Positions 50,124 through 57,418 of a DNA stretch of 64,000 bases are shown piece after piece; within the stretch, counting starts at the first letter, position 1, and each line of letters starts with the position of its first letter. Location: NCBI RefSeq assembly GCF_009754905.2, contig NZ_CP066775.1, positions 1,736,001 through 1,800,000 on the forward strand, in the 5' to 3' direction. The translations under genes and the position numbers were made by a program. The notes beneath the pieces are model-generated. The model was not told where the DNA came from and did no database searches. It was given only the letters and a program-made list of their open reading frames with translations. The DNA is from Mucilaginibacter ginkgonis. Lineage in GTDB: Bacteria; Bacteroidota; Bacteroidia; Sphingobacteriales; Sphingobacteriaceae.

Positions 50124-50767
50124 TCAGCGAGTATTTGTTCGAGCCAGGCGCTCACTTCGTCTGCGCGGTTATAGACCATAATATGGCTGCCGCCTTTAAT
50201 GACGGTAGCGTTTGGAGTTTTACGAAAATCAAAAACGCGGTCTTTATCGCCAATGATCTGGTAAACGTTATCGAATTGCGTTGTACTTTGCCATTTGAGT
50301 ATAGCACCCATTGCCCACTTTACAAACTTAGGCGATGAATCGCGGATCATGTCTGTAAAAAGGTTGGTTTTAACTTTCTCCATTTTGCCCATCACGGGCA
50401 CCATACGGGCAGCAATATCAATAATTGCTTTTTCTGATGCCAGCTTGAATACCGGCCACCGGCTAAAGGTTTTGAAGTAGGCCGGCGCCTCATCTGTACT
50501 TCTAATGCTTGATATCAAAATAGCTTTAGCCAACCCTATTTGTTTATTTATCTCAATAGCCATTACTCCGCCCAAAGACAAGCCCACCACAGTATCATTA
50601 TGCTTTATGCCGTAATGAGAGATTAGCTTCCCGGCATAAGTGGCGATAGTATCACGCCTATCCGGTTCTATCCAGTCGACAAATACCTTTTCAACATTGG
50701 TGATCCTGATACGGTCGAAAGCGCGGCGGTCGGCACCGAGACCGGAGATAAAGTAAACCTTACGCAT
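50120..50767 (-). CDS. Alpha/beta hydrolase
   Basis: A 215-residue serine hydrolase. The nucleophile elbow Gly-Leu-Ser-Leu-Gly-Gly lies near residue 65, the acid is in Gly-Asp-Lys-Asp-Arg-Val-Phe and the His in Gly-Gly-Ser-His-Ile-Met-Val. The oxyanion opening Tyr-Phe-Ile-Ser-Gly-Leu-Gly-Ala-Asp-Arg-Arg is also typical. The substrate is unknown. It overlaps both neighbours by 4 and 8 bases. Confidence 0.87.
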   Translation of the reverse strand: MRKVYFISGLGADRRAFDRIRITNVEKVFVDWIEPDRRDTIATYAGKLISHYGIKHNDTVVGLSLGGVMAIEINKQIGLAKAILISSIRSTDEAPAYFKTFSRWPVFKLASEKAIIDIAARMVPVMGKMEKVKTNLFTDMIRDSSPKFVKWAMGAILKWQSTTQFDNVYQIIGDKDRVFDFRKTPNATVIKGGSHIMVYNRADEVSAWLEQILAE

Positions 50768-51233
50768 TTAATAACTGAACCACCTGCTCAAGATATTTAG
50801 CATCAACTTCGTCAAATTGGTTAAGCTCTTCGCTGTCCACGTCAAGCACGCCATAGATCTGTCCGTCTTTGACCATTGGCACCACTATCTCTGATTTTGA
50901 TAGTGAGCTGCAGGCAATATGGCCGGGGAACGCGTCAACATCGGGAACTACCAATATCTCTTCCTGCTGCCAGGCAGTTCCGCAAACGCCTTTGCCTAAA
51001 GCAATGCGCGTGCAGGCAACCGGGCCCTGGAACGGGCCTAAAACCAATTCGCCGTCTTTTACCAGATAAAATCCTACCCAAAACCATTTGAATTGCTCCT
51101 TTAGCGCCGCAGCCATGTTAGCCATATTAGCCACCGCGTCGGTCTCGCCCGTAAGCAAAGCTTTGATCTGCGGAATAAGCGATTCATACTGCGCAGCCTT
51201 ATCGCCGCTGCTGATTTTGAGGTCTTCTGCCAT
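50760..51233 (-). CDS. GAF-domain protein, free methionine-(R)-sulfoxide reductase type
   Basis: A 157-residue GAF protein of the fRMsr (MsrC) type, which reduces free methionine-R-sulfoxide. Family cysteines are present in Pro-Val-Ala-Cys-Thr-Arg-Ile, Gly-Lys-Gly-Val-Cys-Gly-Thr-Ala and Ile-Ala-Cys-Ser-Ser-Leu-Ser-Lys-Ser-Glu-Ile-Val-Val-Pro. It is first of a three-gene run (GAF, hydrolase, MPG) and has a -7 box TAAATTTG (51245-51238) only 4 bases before its ATG, indicating a nearly leaderless mRNA. Electrons would come from thioredoxin. Confidence 0.88.
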   Translation of the reverse strand: MAEDLKISSGDKAAQYESLIPQIKALLTGETDAVANMANMAAALKEQFKWFWVGFYLVKDGELVLGPFQGPVACTRIALGKGVCGTAWQQEEILVVPDVDAFPGHIACSSLSKSEIVVPMVKDGQIYGVLDVDSEELNQFDEVDAKYLEQVVQLLNA

Positions 51234-51237
51234 AACA

Positions 51238-51245
51238 CAAATTTA
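51238..51245 (-). promoter_or_regulatory. Predicted -7 box (TAAATTTG) of the GAF-hydrolase-MPG operon
   Basis: On the minus strand TAAATTTG (51245-51238) matches TAnnTTTG and ends 4 bases before the ATG at 51233. Confidence 0.5.
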
Positions 51246-51304
51246 AACACATAGGTGATTAGTTAATGGGTTAAATCTCACATTTATTAGCTTACTTAGC
51301 CGCC

Positions 51305-52012
51305 GTGATCGTTAGCCTTACCATCGTCCGGTATCAAAAAACATTTACCCAATTTGGGCTTATGGCAATGGCTTTGCATCGCATACCCATGGTGTTTCAG
51401 CGGCGCTGCCGCTTTTGGAAATTGTTAGGCAGCGGCAAAAACGGCACCTTCGACCTATCTCCCGACTGGCAGCAATGGGGCCTTTTAGCGGTTTGGAATA
51501 ACCGGGAAGATTTTGACGAGTTTTATAAAAAATCGCTGGTCGCCAAATGGTGGGATGTTTTTGCTGCCGAGCAATGGACCATACTTTGCGAACCACTGCA
51601 AAGCCACGGCAGGTGGGACGGCCGGGCGCCATTTGGCAATCCAACGCCATCAGAACATACAGGCCCTGTTGCTGTACTTACGCGGGCAACCATCCGCCTG
51701 CATAAACTGAAAGGCTTTTGGGCAAATGTGGATAGTGTGGCCAAAATCATGACGTCTGCTAAAGGTTATGTGATGTCTTTAGGTATCGGCGAAGCACCTG
51801 TATTCAGGCAGGCGACCTTTTCTGTTTGGGAAAGCCTGGACGATGTTAAAGCTTTTGCTTACCGTTCGCGTGAACATGCCGAAGTCATCAAAAAAACCCG
51901 CGACAATGATTGGTATAGCGAAGAGTTGTTTGCGCGCTTCAAGATCATTGATACGATAGGCAGCATTAACGGCGCAGATCCTTTAAAAGGATTGCTTAAT
52001 TTTACCAAATGA
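51305..52012 (+). CDS. Spheroidene monooxygenase (CrtA)-like protein
   Basis: A 235-residue protein resembling CrtA, which in phototrophs ketolates spheroidene; in non-phototrophic Bacteroidota relatives the substrate is unclear. Recognisable parts are Leu-Ala-Val-Trp-Asn-Asn near residue 62, Val-Ala-Val-Leu-Thr-Arg-Ala-Thr-Ile-Arg and Ser-Val-Trp-Glu-Ser-Leu. The start is GTG 51305. No other carotenoid gene is in the window, so a carotenoid role is not supported by context. Its stop overlaps the following gene as ATGA. Confidence 0.75.
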   Translation: MIVSLTIVRYQKTFTQFGLMAMALHRIPMVFQRRCRFWKLLGSGKNGTFDLSPDWQQWGLLAVWNNREDFDEFYKKSLVAKWWDVFAAEQWTILCEPLQSHGRWDGRAPFGNPTPSEHTGPVAVLTRATIRLHKLKGFWANVDSVAKIMTSAKGYVMSLGIGEAPVFRQATFSVWESLDDVKAFAYRSREHAEVIKKTRDNDWYSEELFARFKIIDTIGSINGADPLKGLLNFTK

Positions 52013-52257
52013 GGATCATTGCCGAGCTGCCCCACCCCGATTTTAAAGTTTCCATTCTGAATATGAACCAAAAGTTTATCATCAAGATAGAAAAAGGCAC
52101 TTTTGAGCAAATCTATAAGATACCTGAGATGGATTTGACAGATGGCGTTAACAGTGTATTCGAAATTTTAGATGATGAGTTTCTGGCCACTGTTAATGAA
52201 CGCTTCAAGGCTATGAATGATGATTTTAAAGCAACGTATTTTAGGTATAATTATTAA
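52009..52257 (+). CDS. Small protein of unknown function coupled to the CrtA-like gene
   Basis: An 82-residue soluble protein with no recognised domain. The sequence alternates beta-like segments (Ile-Ile-Ala-Glu-Leu-Pro-His-Pro-Asp-Phe-Lys-Val-Ser-Ile-Leu) with a C-terminal charged helix. The ATG overlaps the stop of the CrtA-like gene (4 bases), so the two are translated together and may act together. No Cys or His cluster is present. Confidence 0.6.
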   Translation: MRIIAELPHPDFKVSILNMNQKFIIKIEKGTFEQIYKIPEMDLTDGVNSVFEILDDEFLATVNERFKAMNDDFKATYFRYNY

Positions 52258-52260
52258 ATG

Positions 52261-52292
52261 CCTAAGTCAACCCTCTCCGAAGGAGAGAGCTT
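52261..52292. repeat. Intergenic palindromic repeat, family D
   Basis: CTCTCC-GAA-GGAGAG (52273-52287) matches the core at 38984-39002. It lies directly after the 82-residue gene and may terminate transcription on both strands. Confidence 0.55.
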
Positions 52293-52303
52293 TACAACGC
52301 TGT

Positions 52304-52990
52304 TCATTTCAACAACTCCTCCACCAACTTTGGAACACCTACCGAGGCTTTCTCTTCTATCTTGATAACATTCGGTAGATAAACATCCGGGACTACCGGG
52401 TCTATAATATACTTCGGTGTTTCCCGCGGAACAAAATTGATCAAACCGGCGGCAGGGTAAACAGCCAGTGAGGTGCCAACTAATATAAAAATATCGGACT
52501 GAGCGCACACGTCTGCAGCGGGTTCTATCATCGGTACAGCCTCGCCAAACCATACCACGTGTGCACGTAGTGGCGATCCTAATTCGCACACCTCGTCCAT
52601 TTTAATTTCCCAGCCATCTATTGGGTATGTGAGGTTAGGGTTTTTGCTCGATTGCGAAAGGGTGATAATGCCATGCAGGTGCAGTACATTTTTACAGCCG
52701 GCCCGCTCATGCAGATCATCAATGTTTTGGGTAATTATGGTAACGTTAAACTTATTCTGCAATTTGGCTAAAGCATAATGGGCGGCGTTGGGTTTTGCTT
52801 CCAGGACGGACTTGCGGCGTTGATTATAAAAATCCTGAACCAATGCGGGGTTGCGTTGCCACGCTTCCGGGGTAGCCACATCATTTATGTCGTAGCCCTC
52901 CCACAGTCCGTCACTATCGCGGAAGGTTTTAAGCCCGCTTTCGGCGCTGATGCCGGCACCGGTTAATATTACTAATTTCTGCTTAGTCAT
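52304..52990 (-). CDS. Sir2-family NAD-dependent protein deacylase (CobB-like)
   Basis: A 228-residue sirtuin. The NAD site Gly-Ala-Gly-Ile-Ser-Ala-Glu-Ser-Gly-Leu-Lys-Thr-Phe-Arg is at residues 11-24, the catalytic region is Gln-Asn-Ile-Asp-Asp-Leu-His followed by His-Leu-His-Gly, and the end has Val-Gly-Thr-Ser-Leu-Ala-Val-Tyr-Pro-Ala. The zinc-finger cysteines of classical sirtuins are missing: the small domain shows just one Cys. The open frame reaches 53047, but this crosses a family D repeat; ATG 52990 (Met-Thr-Lys-Gln-Lys-Leu) is used. It removes lysine acyl groups. Confidence 0.9.
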   Translation of the reverse strand: MTKQKLVILTGAGISAESGLKTFRDSDGLWEGYDINDVATPEAWQRNPALVQDFYNQRRKSVLEAKPNAAHYALAKLQNKFNVTIITQNIDDLHERAGCKNVLHLHGIITLSQSSKNPNLTYPIDGWEIKMDEVCELGSPLRAHVVWFGEAVPMIEPAADVCAQSDIFILVGTSLAVYPAAGLINFVPRETPKYIIDPVVPDVYLPNVIKIEEKASVGVPKLVEELLK

Positions 52991-52994
52991 AAGG

Positions 52995-53027
52995 CCTCTT
53001 CTAATCCTCTCCAAAGAGAGGAGCTTC
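52995..53027. repeat. Intergenic palindromic repeat, family D
   Basis: CCTCTC-CAAA-GAGAGG lies just upstream of the sirtuin start. Together with the copy at 52261 it brackets the sirtuin gene on both sides. Confidence 0.5.
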
Positions 53028-53047
53028 GGTGTTAATATATATGACAT

Positions 53048-53078
53048 AAAAAAAGCGGTGATCGCTCACCGCTTTTAA
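53048..53078. terminator. Terminator after the cobalamin operon
   Basis: A hairpin AAAAGCGGTGA-TCGC-TCACCGCTTTT, perfect over 11 pairs, lies 16 bases after the stop at 53094 and ends the riboswitch-controlled operon (minus strand). Confidence 0.85.
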
Positions 53079-53093
53079 AATATCGCTATTTGA

Positions 53094-53675
53094 TTAAGCA
53101 AGTGCCAGATCGCGCTTTGTGCGTAAAAAAATGTATTTGCTTTTAGCCAGTTCAAAGGCACCGAACAATATCGTACCGTAAATTAAATCGCCTAAAAGCA
53201 TGTTTTTCTCGAAAGGGATAGCATTCCAAAGTGAATGGAAATAACCCATAATACCTTTGCTATACTCCGGCCCGTTTAACCAGGGGTGGATGTCGGTTAA
53301 TAGCCAATGGATCAATACACCACCAACAGAAGCCAGGATCACGTTCACTACGTTTACCTTTTTGATCAGCGTACCAAAAAATACCATCGCCAAAAAGCTG
53401 CCGTAAACAAATGGTGCGTAGCTTGTCCATAATATCAGCTTATGAAAATATAAGTAGTTGATGATGATGTCGCTTACAAAAAGCGTAATGAGCGGCACCA
53501 AATAAGCTTTCCACTTATCGGTAAAATATGTACCGCCGAAAATAGCGATAGCGCCAACCGGGGTAAAATTGCTTAATTGCTGATATTTGAAACTTACCAG
53601 GCGCATAGCTGCTGCTGCAACTATCATTAAGATCAACACCAGGTTGCGTACTTGTATTTTTTGTTGTGATGACAT
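53094..53675 (-). CDS. DUF6580-family membrane protein (candidate vitamin/corrinoid uptake component)
   Basis: A 193-residue protein with about five hydrophobic helices and the family start Arg-Leu-Val-Ser-Phe-Lys...Phe-Thr-Pro-Val-Gly-Ala-Ile-Ala-Ile-Phe-Gly-Gly-Thr-Tyr-Phe. Helical arrangement and Gly/Ala-rich segments recall ECF S-component proteins. Its position behind a cobalamin riboswitch suggests a role in corrinoid or cobalt uptake, by inference. It also has its own promoter (53694-53724), so some expression may escape the riboswitch. No ECF ATPase is in the window. Confidence 0.78.
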   Translation of the reverse strand: MSSQQKIQVRNLVLILMIVAAAAMRLVSFKYQQLSNFTPVGAIAIFGGTYFTDKWKAYLVPLITLFVSDIIINYLYFHKLILWTSYAPFVYGSFLAMVFFGTLIKKVNVVNVILASVGGVLIHWLLTDIHPWLNGPEYSKGIMGYFHSLWNAIPFEKNMLLGDLIYGTILFGAFELAKSKYIFLRTKRDLALA

Positions 53676-53693
53676 ATCTTTTTATAATCTGTT

Positions 53694-53724
53694 CAAAAAT
53701 AGCGATAAGCTACAGAAATAGCAA
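53694..53724 (-). promoter_or_regulatory. Predicted internal promoter (TTG-N20-TATTTTTG) before the DUF6580 gene
   Basis: On the minus strand TTG (53724-53722) and TATTTTTG (53701-53694) are exactly 20 bases apart. The -7 box ends 18 bases before the ATG at 53675, and the -33 element begins directly after the YncE-like gene stop. Confidence 0.6.
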
Positions 53725-54798
53725 TTACTTGTTAAAGAAGGCAACTGTACCCGGGTTTATGCCTACTGTAATATTGTATTCCTTAGCACCTGTTTTATCA
53801 AACGCGAATAGCGCTCCGTTCGACGCATAATTTTTAGCATCTGTAATAAAAAATTCACTGTTCACACTATCATAACTAAGGCTATATGGTGTAGTAACTG
53901 CAGAAGCGTCTATAAAAGAGGTGTTGGTAAACGCTTGCGTCTTAACATTAAACTGTGCAACCTTTTTATCAGACGTAAGGATGTAGACGTAATCCCCATT
54001 CGCTACCAGGTTGGATCCGTAAGCAATGCTGGTGCTGTTTGATGAAATTACCGCGTCTGTATTGTTATCAATAACGGTCATGCCCGGTTTAATGGTATTG
54101 TAATCGCCGCTCGACAGTACATAAACGTGGCCTGAACCATCTGCCGCGATACCTGTAGGATTAGCAATTACGGTGATCGTTTTCGTAACTGTTAAAGTAT
54201 TCAGATCAATCACCGACACCGTTTTATCGGGATTGCCAAATGATAAACCGCCCGAATTTGTTACATACAATTTGTTGTTAGACACCACCATGCGCTCGGG
54301 GTTGCGGCCAACGGCGATAGTTTTTGTAACCGCCATAGAGAAGGTGTCGATCACGGCTACATTACCGTCATAAGTGGTTACAAAAGCGTTGCCCTTATCA
54401 AACGCGAAACTGCGGGGCTCTTTATTTACGTTTCCGCTTTTGAAGGATATCTGTTTCAATTCTGCCGCGGTTTTTGCGTTTAAGATTTCTACTGTGCCCG
54501 ACACGTCTACAGCGATGTACATCTTAGAACCGTAGATCTGAAGATCATTTGGTGTATCGCCCAAACCTTTATTATTAGCCTTGGTAAAAATATCCGCGGT
54601 CACGGTTTTAGTAGCATAATCGTAATAGCTCAGGCTGCCGTTGTTTGACCCGAAACCGCCCTGATTTAGAATGTAGATACCCGCGCGTTGCACTGTGGTA
54701 GTTGGCGCAGGATTGTCCGAATTGTTTTTGCGGCACGACGAGAATATCGATAACAATATCGCGGCTGCCAATAGATTTTTTAAGTTGATGATTTTCAT
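53725..54798 (-). CDS. Surface lipoprotein with YncE-like beta-propeller
   Basis: A 357-residue lipoprotein (lipobox Phe-Ser-Ser-Cys at about 22) whose mature part is a seven-bladed YncE/DUF5074-type propeller with repeats such as Val-Ile-Asp-Thr-Phe, Val-Ile-Asp-Leu-Asn-Thr and Val-Ile-Asp-Asn-Asn-Thr. Propellers next to BtuB-like receptors in Bacteroidota are thought to help capture corrinoids at the cell surface. It lies 10 bases after the TonB receptor in the riboswitch operon. Confidence 0.88.
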   Translation of the reverse strand: MKIINLKNLLAAAILLSIFSSCRKNNSDNPAPTTTVQRAGIYILNQGGFGSNNGSLSYYDYATKTVTADIFTKANNKGLGDTPNDLQIYGSKMYIAVDVSGTVEILNAKTAAELKQISFKSGNVNKEPRSFAFDKGNAFVTTYDGNVAVIDTFSMAVTKTIAVGRNPERMVVSNNKLYVTNSGGLSFGNPDKTVSVIDLNTLTVTKTITVIANPTGIAADGSGHVYVLSSGDYNTIKPGMTVIDNNTDAVISSNSTSIAYGSNLVANGDYVYILTSDKKVAQFNVKTQAFTNTSFIDASAVTTPYSLSYDSVNSEFFITDAKNYASNGALFAFDKTGAKEYNITVGINPGTVAFFNK

Positions 54799-54808
54799 TG
54801 TATATGAA

Positions 54809-56872
54809 TTAAATAGTTATTTGAATAGATAAACGGTATGACCTGCCTGGCAATGGATAGCTTCTTATCACCTGGTAATTTTCGTTAAAAAGGTTGTTTA
54901 CTTCAACTGAAGCGGTATAAGGATAGTGCTTGTTTTGTGATGAATAAATTAATGAGGCGCTGCTCACGCTATACGCCGGCAAAAAGTATTGTGGTTCATT
55001 GTTGCTGGTGTAATACCTCGAAGATGATGTATTGAGTGTATAGTATAATCCTAAATTTTTATGGCTTACCCCACCATTGAGCGTGACTAAATTCTTAGGC
55101 GTGTAAGGGATTTGGTTAAGGTAATAGCTGTCTGTCGGATTGGTTACATCAACTGCGTCCTGATAGGTGTAAGTAGCATTTACGGAAACTAGCCACTCTT
55201 TCGCCGGAACGAGGTGCGTTTTAAAAGTAGCATCCAGGCCCCTTATGTCAACTTTACCCAAATTGGTAACAGATGGTGTTTCGGGCGATCGCGTTGGCAG
55301 GTAAATTATTTTATTATCGATGTTGTTGTAATAAGCGTCCGCTGTAAAGGCTACGTCGCTGAACAAGCCATTAAACGTTTTCTGCCATGTAGCGCCCAAA
55401 TCGTACTGTTTCACCCGTTCTGGTTTTAAATTACGCGGAGCGATGGCATAGTAATATTGTTCTGCAAATGTTGGATACCGGTACACATCCTTGTAAAAAG
55501 CCCTTACTTGAAATCCTGATCTTTGAAACGGGTTGAAGCTTGCGGCAATGGTTGGTGTAAATACCGATTGGCTTTGCGCTGCCGTTCCTGATTGTACACG
55601 GTCATGGATGTAATTGTTCAACAATGAGCCTTGCAGCTTAAAACGGCCTAAAGAAACGTCACTAGAGAATACATTGTAAAGCGCCAACCGGGTTGGGAAC
55701 GCGTATGTATAAACGTCTGCAAACAGGTTAGTTAAAGCAGCGTCTGAAGCGTATGCTACTTGCCAGTTGGGTAAGAGGTTGTAACCAACCGAAACGGATT
55801 GGTAGAATTCATGCTGTGTATAGTGCTCATTGAGGCCGCCTGTTGCGTTCAAAAAGCTTGGGTCGGTATAGTATAAGTAGTTTTGCGAGTATTTACTGTT
55901 AACAAGCAGATGCAAACTATTAGGAGCAACATATTCGTATGATGATTGGATAAGCAGGTCGTGATTTTGCAGACGCTGCACCGACAGTGGATTATAAAAG
56001 ATCACCGGACCGGGTAATCCCCTGTCGCTGGTGTAATAGTTAAATTGTAGTTTAAATTTGTTACTGTCGGATTTTGTCCAGTAAAGCGCGCCATCTGTTT
56101 GAAAAGATGTTACGTCGCTGTTGATACGGGTAGCCAGAGTGTCCGAGCCATCGCCCGCAACTTTGTATTTATACTTTCCGTTGGCACCGGTATAATTCGC
56201 GTTGATTACGTAAGCCCACTTGCTACTCACACGCTGCTGATATTGAATATAGGGGTTGATGAGACCGAATGATCCGCCGTTAACACCCAGCAATATTTTA
56301 TAAGGTTTTAATGCTGTAAGCTGCGGGCGGATGGTTTTGATATCCAGCACGCTGGCCGACGCGAACGCCCGTGCAGGCTGCACAATGTCGGGCTGCTGTC
56401 CATTGTATAAAGTAATGCTTTGAATATCATACAGATTAAACTTGCCGATATCTATCTGCCCGTTTTGCGCGTCATTTAACAGCACACCATCATACAAAAC
56501 ACCGGTATGGTTTGCGCCAAGGCTGCGTACTGAAATTGTTTTTAGTCCGCCGATGCCGCCGTAGTCCTTGGTGTTTACACCTGCCAGGTTGCTTGCAATG
56601 TCGGCAACTGTAAGGGCGGCATACTTCTTAAAATCTGCGTTTGAAATTTGCTGGCTTGGTGTGGGGTATTGCTTTTTAAGGACGTCGGCATTGATCTTAA
56701 CCTCGCTCAGTTTGGTTGTGTCTTTCTGGGCCTGAACGGTAAACGTTTGAACGGTTAACGCTATAAGCAGGCAAAATCCGACCAATTTGGGTCGATCGGT
56801 TATGTTCTTTGAAAAATAAGCGAAGTACACCTTTACCATCTGTCTTAAAAACACAGGCAACGGGTAATACAA
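54809..56872 (-). CDS. TonB-dependent outer-membrane receptor, BtuB-like
   Basis: A 687-residue outer-membrane receptor. It has a signal peptide ending Val-Gln-Ala-Gln (about residue 49 from the first Met), a plug domain (Lys-Tyr-Ala-Ala-Leu-Thr-Val-Ala-Asp-Ile-Ala, Gly-Gly-Leu-Lys-Thr-Ile-Ser-Val-Arg-Ser-Leu-Gly) and a beta-barrel that ends in Leu-Ser-Ile-Gln-Ile-Thr-Ile. ATG 56839 is an alternative start giving a shorter leader peptide. A cobalamin riboswitch lies directly upstream, so vitamin B12 or another corrinoid is the likely substrate, taken up with TonB energy. Confidence 0.92.
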   Translation of the reverse strand: MYYPLPVFLRQMVKVYFAYFSKNITDRPKLVGFCLLIALTVQTFTVQAQKDTTKLSEVKINADVLKKQYPTPSQQISNADFKKYAALTVADIASNLAGVNTKDYGGIGGLKTISVRSLGANHTGVLYDGVLLNDAQNGQIDIGKFNLYDIQSITLYNGQQPDIVQPARAFASASVLDIKTIRPQLTALKPYKILLGVNGGSFGLINPYIQYQQRVSSKWAYVINANYTGANGKYKYKVAGDGSDTLATRINSDVTSFQTDGALYWTKSDSNKFKLQFNYYTSDRGLPGPVIFYNPLSVQRLQNHDLLIQSSYEYVAPNSLHLLVNSKYSQNYLYYTDPSFLNATGGLNEHYTQHEFYQSVSVGYNLLPNWQVAYASDAALTNLFADVYTYAFPTRLALYNVFSSDVSLGRFKLQGSLLNNYIHDRVQSGTAAQSQSVFTPTIAASFNPFQRSGFQVRAFYKDVYRYPTFAEQYYYAIAPRNLKPERVKQYDLGATWQKTFNGLFSDVAFTADAYYNNIDNKIIYLPTRSPETPSVTNLGKVDIRGLDATFKTHLVPAKEWLVSVNATYTYQDAVDVTNPTDSYYLNQIPYTPKNLVTLNGGVSHKNLGLYYTLNTSSSRYYTSNNEPQYFLPAYSVSSASLIYSSQNKHYPYTASVEVNNLFNENYQVIRSYPLPGRSYRLSIQITI

Positions 56873-56951
56873 AAAGAATAGAAATACTGCTGGTATTTAC
56901 GGCATCCTATTCAAGCTTCAATCCCCGAAAGCCATGAATATTATAATGCTA

Positions 56952-57122
56952 TATAGGCAGGTCTTCTGACTTACTCCCCTTGGCCCGGCCTTCCCATTCG
57001 TTAGTTAAAGAACAGTGGCATTTTGATTGGGCTTTGGTTACAGAGCACACAGCTGCGGGACAGTGCCGGAATCATCACCGGCTTCCCTTTTAATCAATGA
57101 TCGTAATTGATCACTGAACCTT
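56952..57122 (-). promoter_or_regulatory. Cobalamin (adenosylcobalamin) riboswitch
   Basis: Read on the minus strand from about 57122, the RNA has the conserved core: GGGAAGCCGGTG...TCCGGCACTGTCCCGC, then GCCACTG, then GGGAAGGC, and finally AGTCAGAAGACCTGCC, the B12 box. This is the class that senses coenzyme B12 and shuts off translation or transcription when ligand is bound. It lies about 80-110 bases before the BtuB-like receptor start. The whole operon (receptor, propeller, DUF6580) should be repressed by B12. Confidence 0.95.
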
Positions 57123-57218
57123 AAGCACTGCAAATGTAAAAATAGATTTTAGATTATAGCACGAGTTGGCTTAGCAGGTAGTTTTGTTGTCTGAGGGTAA
57201 TAAGGCTAAGATAAATTT

Positions 57219-57341
57219 GTCATTGCGAGAAGTGAAACGACGAAGCTCCCGATAGCTATCGGGACAAAGCATAAAATCTTAAAGAATGTCCTCTGAGATT
57301 GCTTCCCCGATGAATCGGGACAGGCCGTGCCTCGCAATGAC
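57219..57341. repeat. MITE-like inverted repeat, family B (complete copy)
   Basis: The ends GTCATTGCGAG (57219-57229) and CTCGCAATGAC (57331-57341) are perfect 11-bp inverted repeats. Internally there are two more palindromes, CCCGATAGCTATCGGG and CCCGAT-GA-ATCGGG. No ORF lies inside. It sits between the riboswitch promoter region and the nrdA terminator. Confidence 0.65.
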
Positions 57342-57362
57342 AAGGTGGGTTTAAGGGCAGCA

Positions 57363-57391
57363 AAAAAGGCAGACCGAAACCGGTCTGCCTT
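57363..57391 (-). terminator. Terminator of nrdA
   Basis: The hairpin AAGGCAGACCG-AAA-CCGGTCTGCCTT has an A run on its left, which is a T run on the minus strand. It sits 28 bases after the nrdA stop. Confidence 0.85.
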
Positions 57392-57418
57392 GGTATTAGT
57401 TGATTGTTTGGTATTGGC

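Noticed and set aside
52304-52990. Sirtuin as part of an anti-phage defence system
   Set aside because: It is a short CobB-type protein with no STAND, HerA, TIR or other defence partner next to it.
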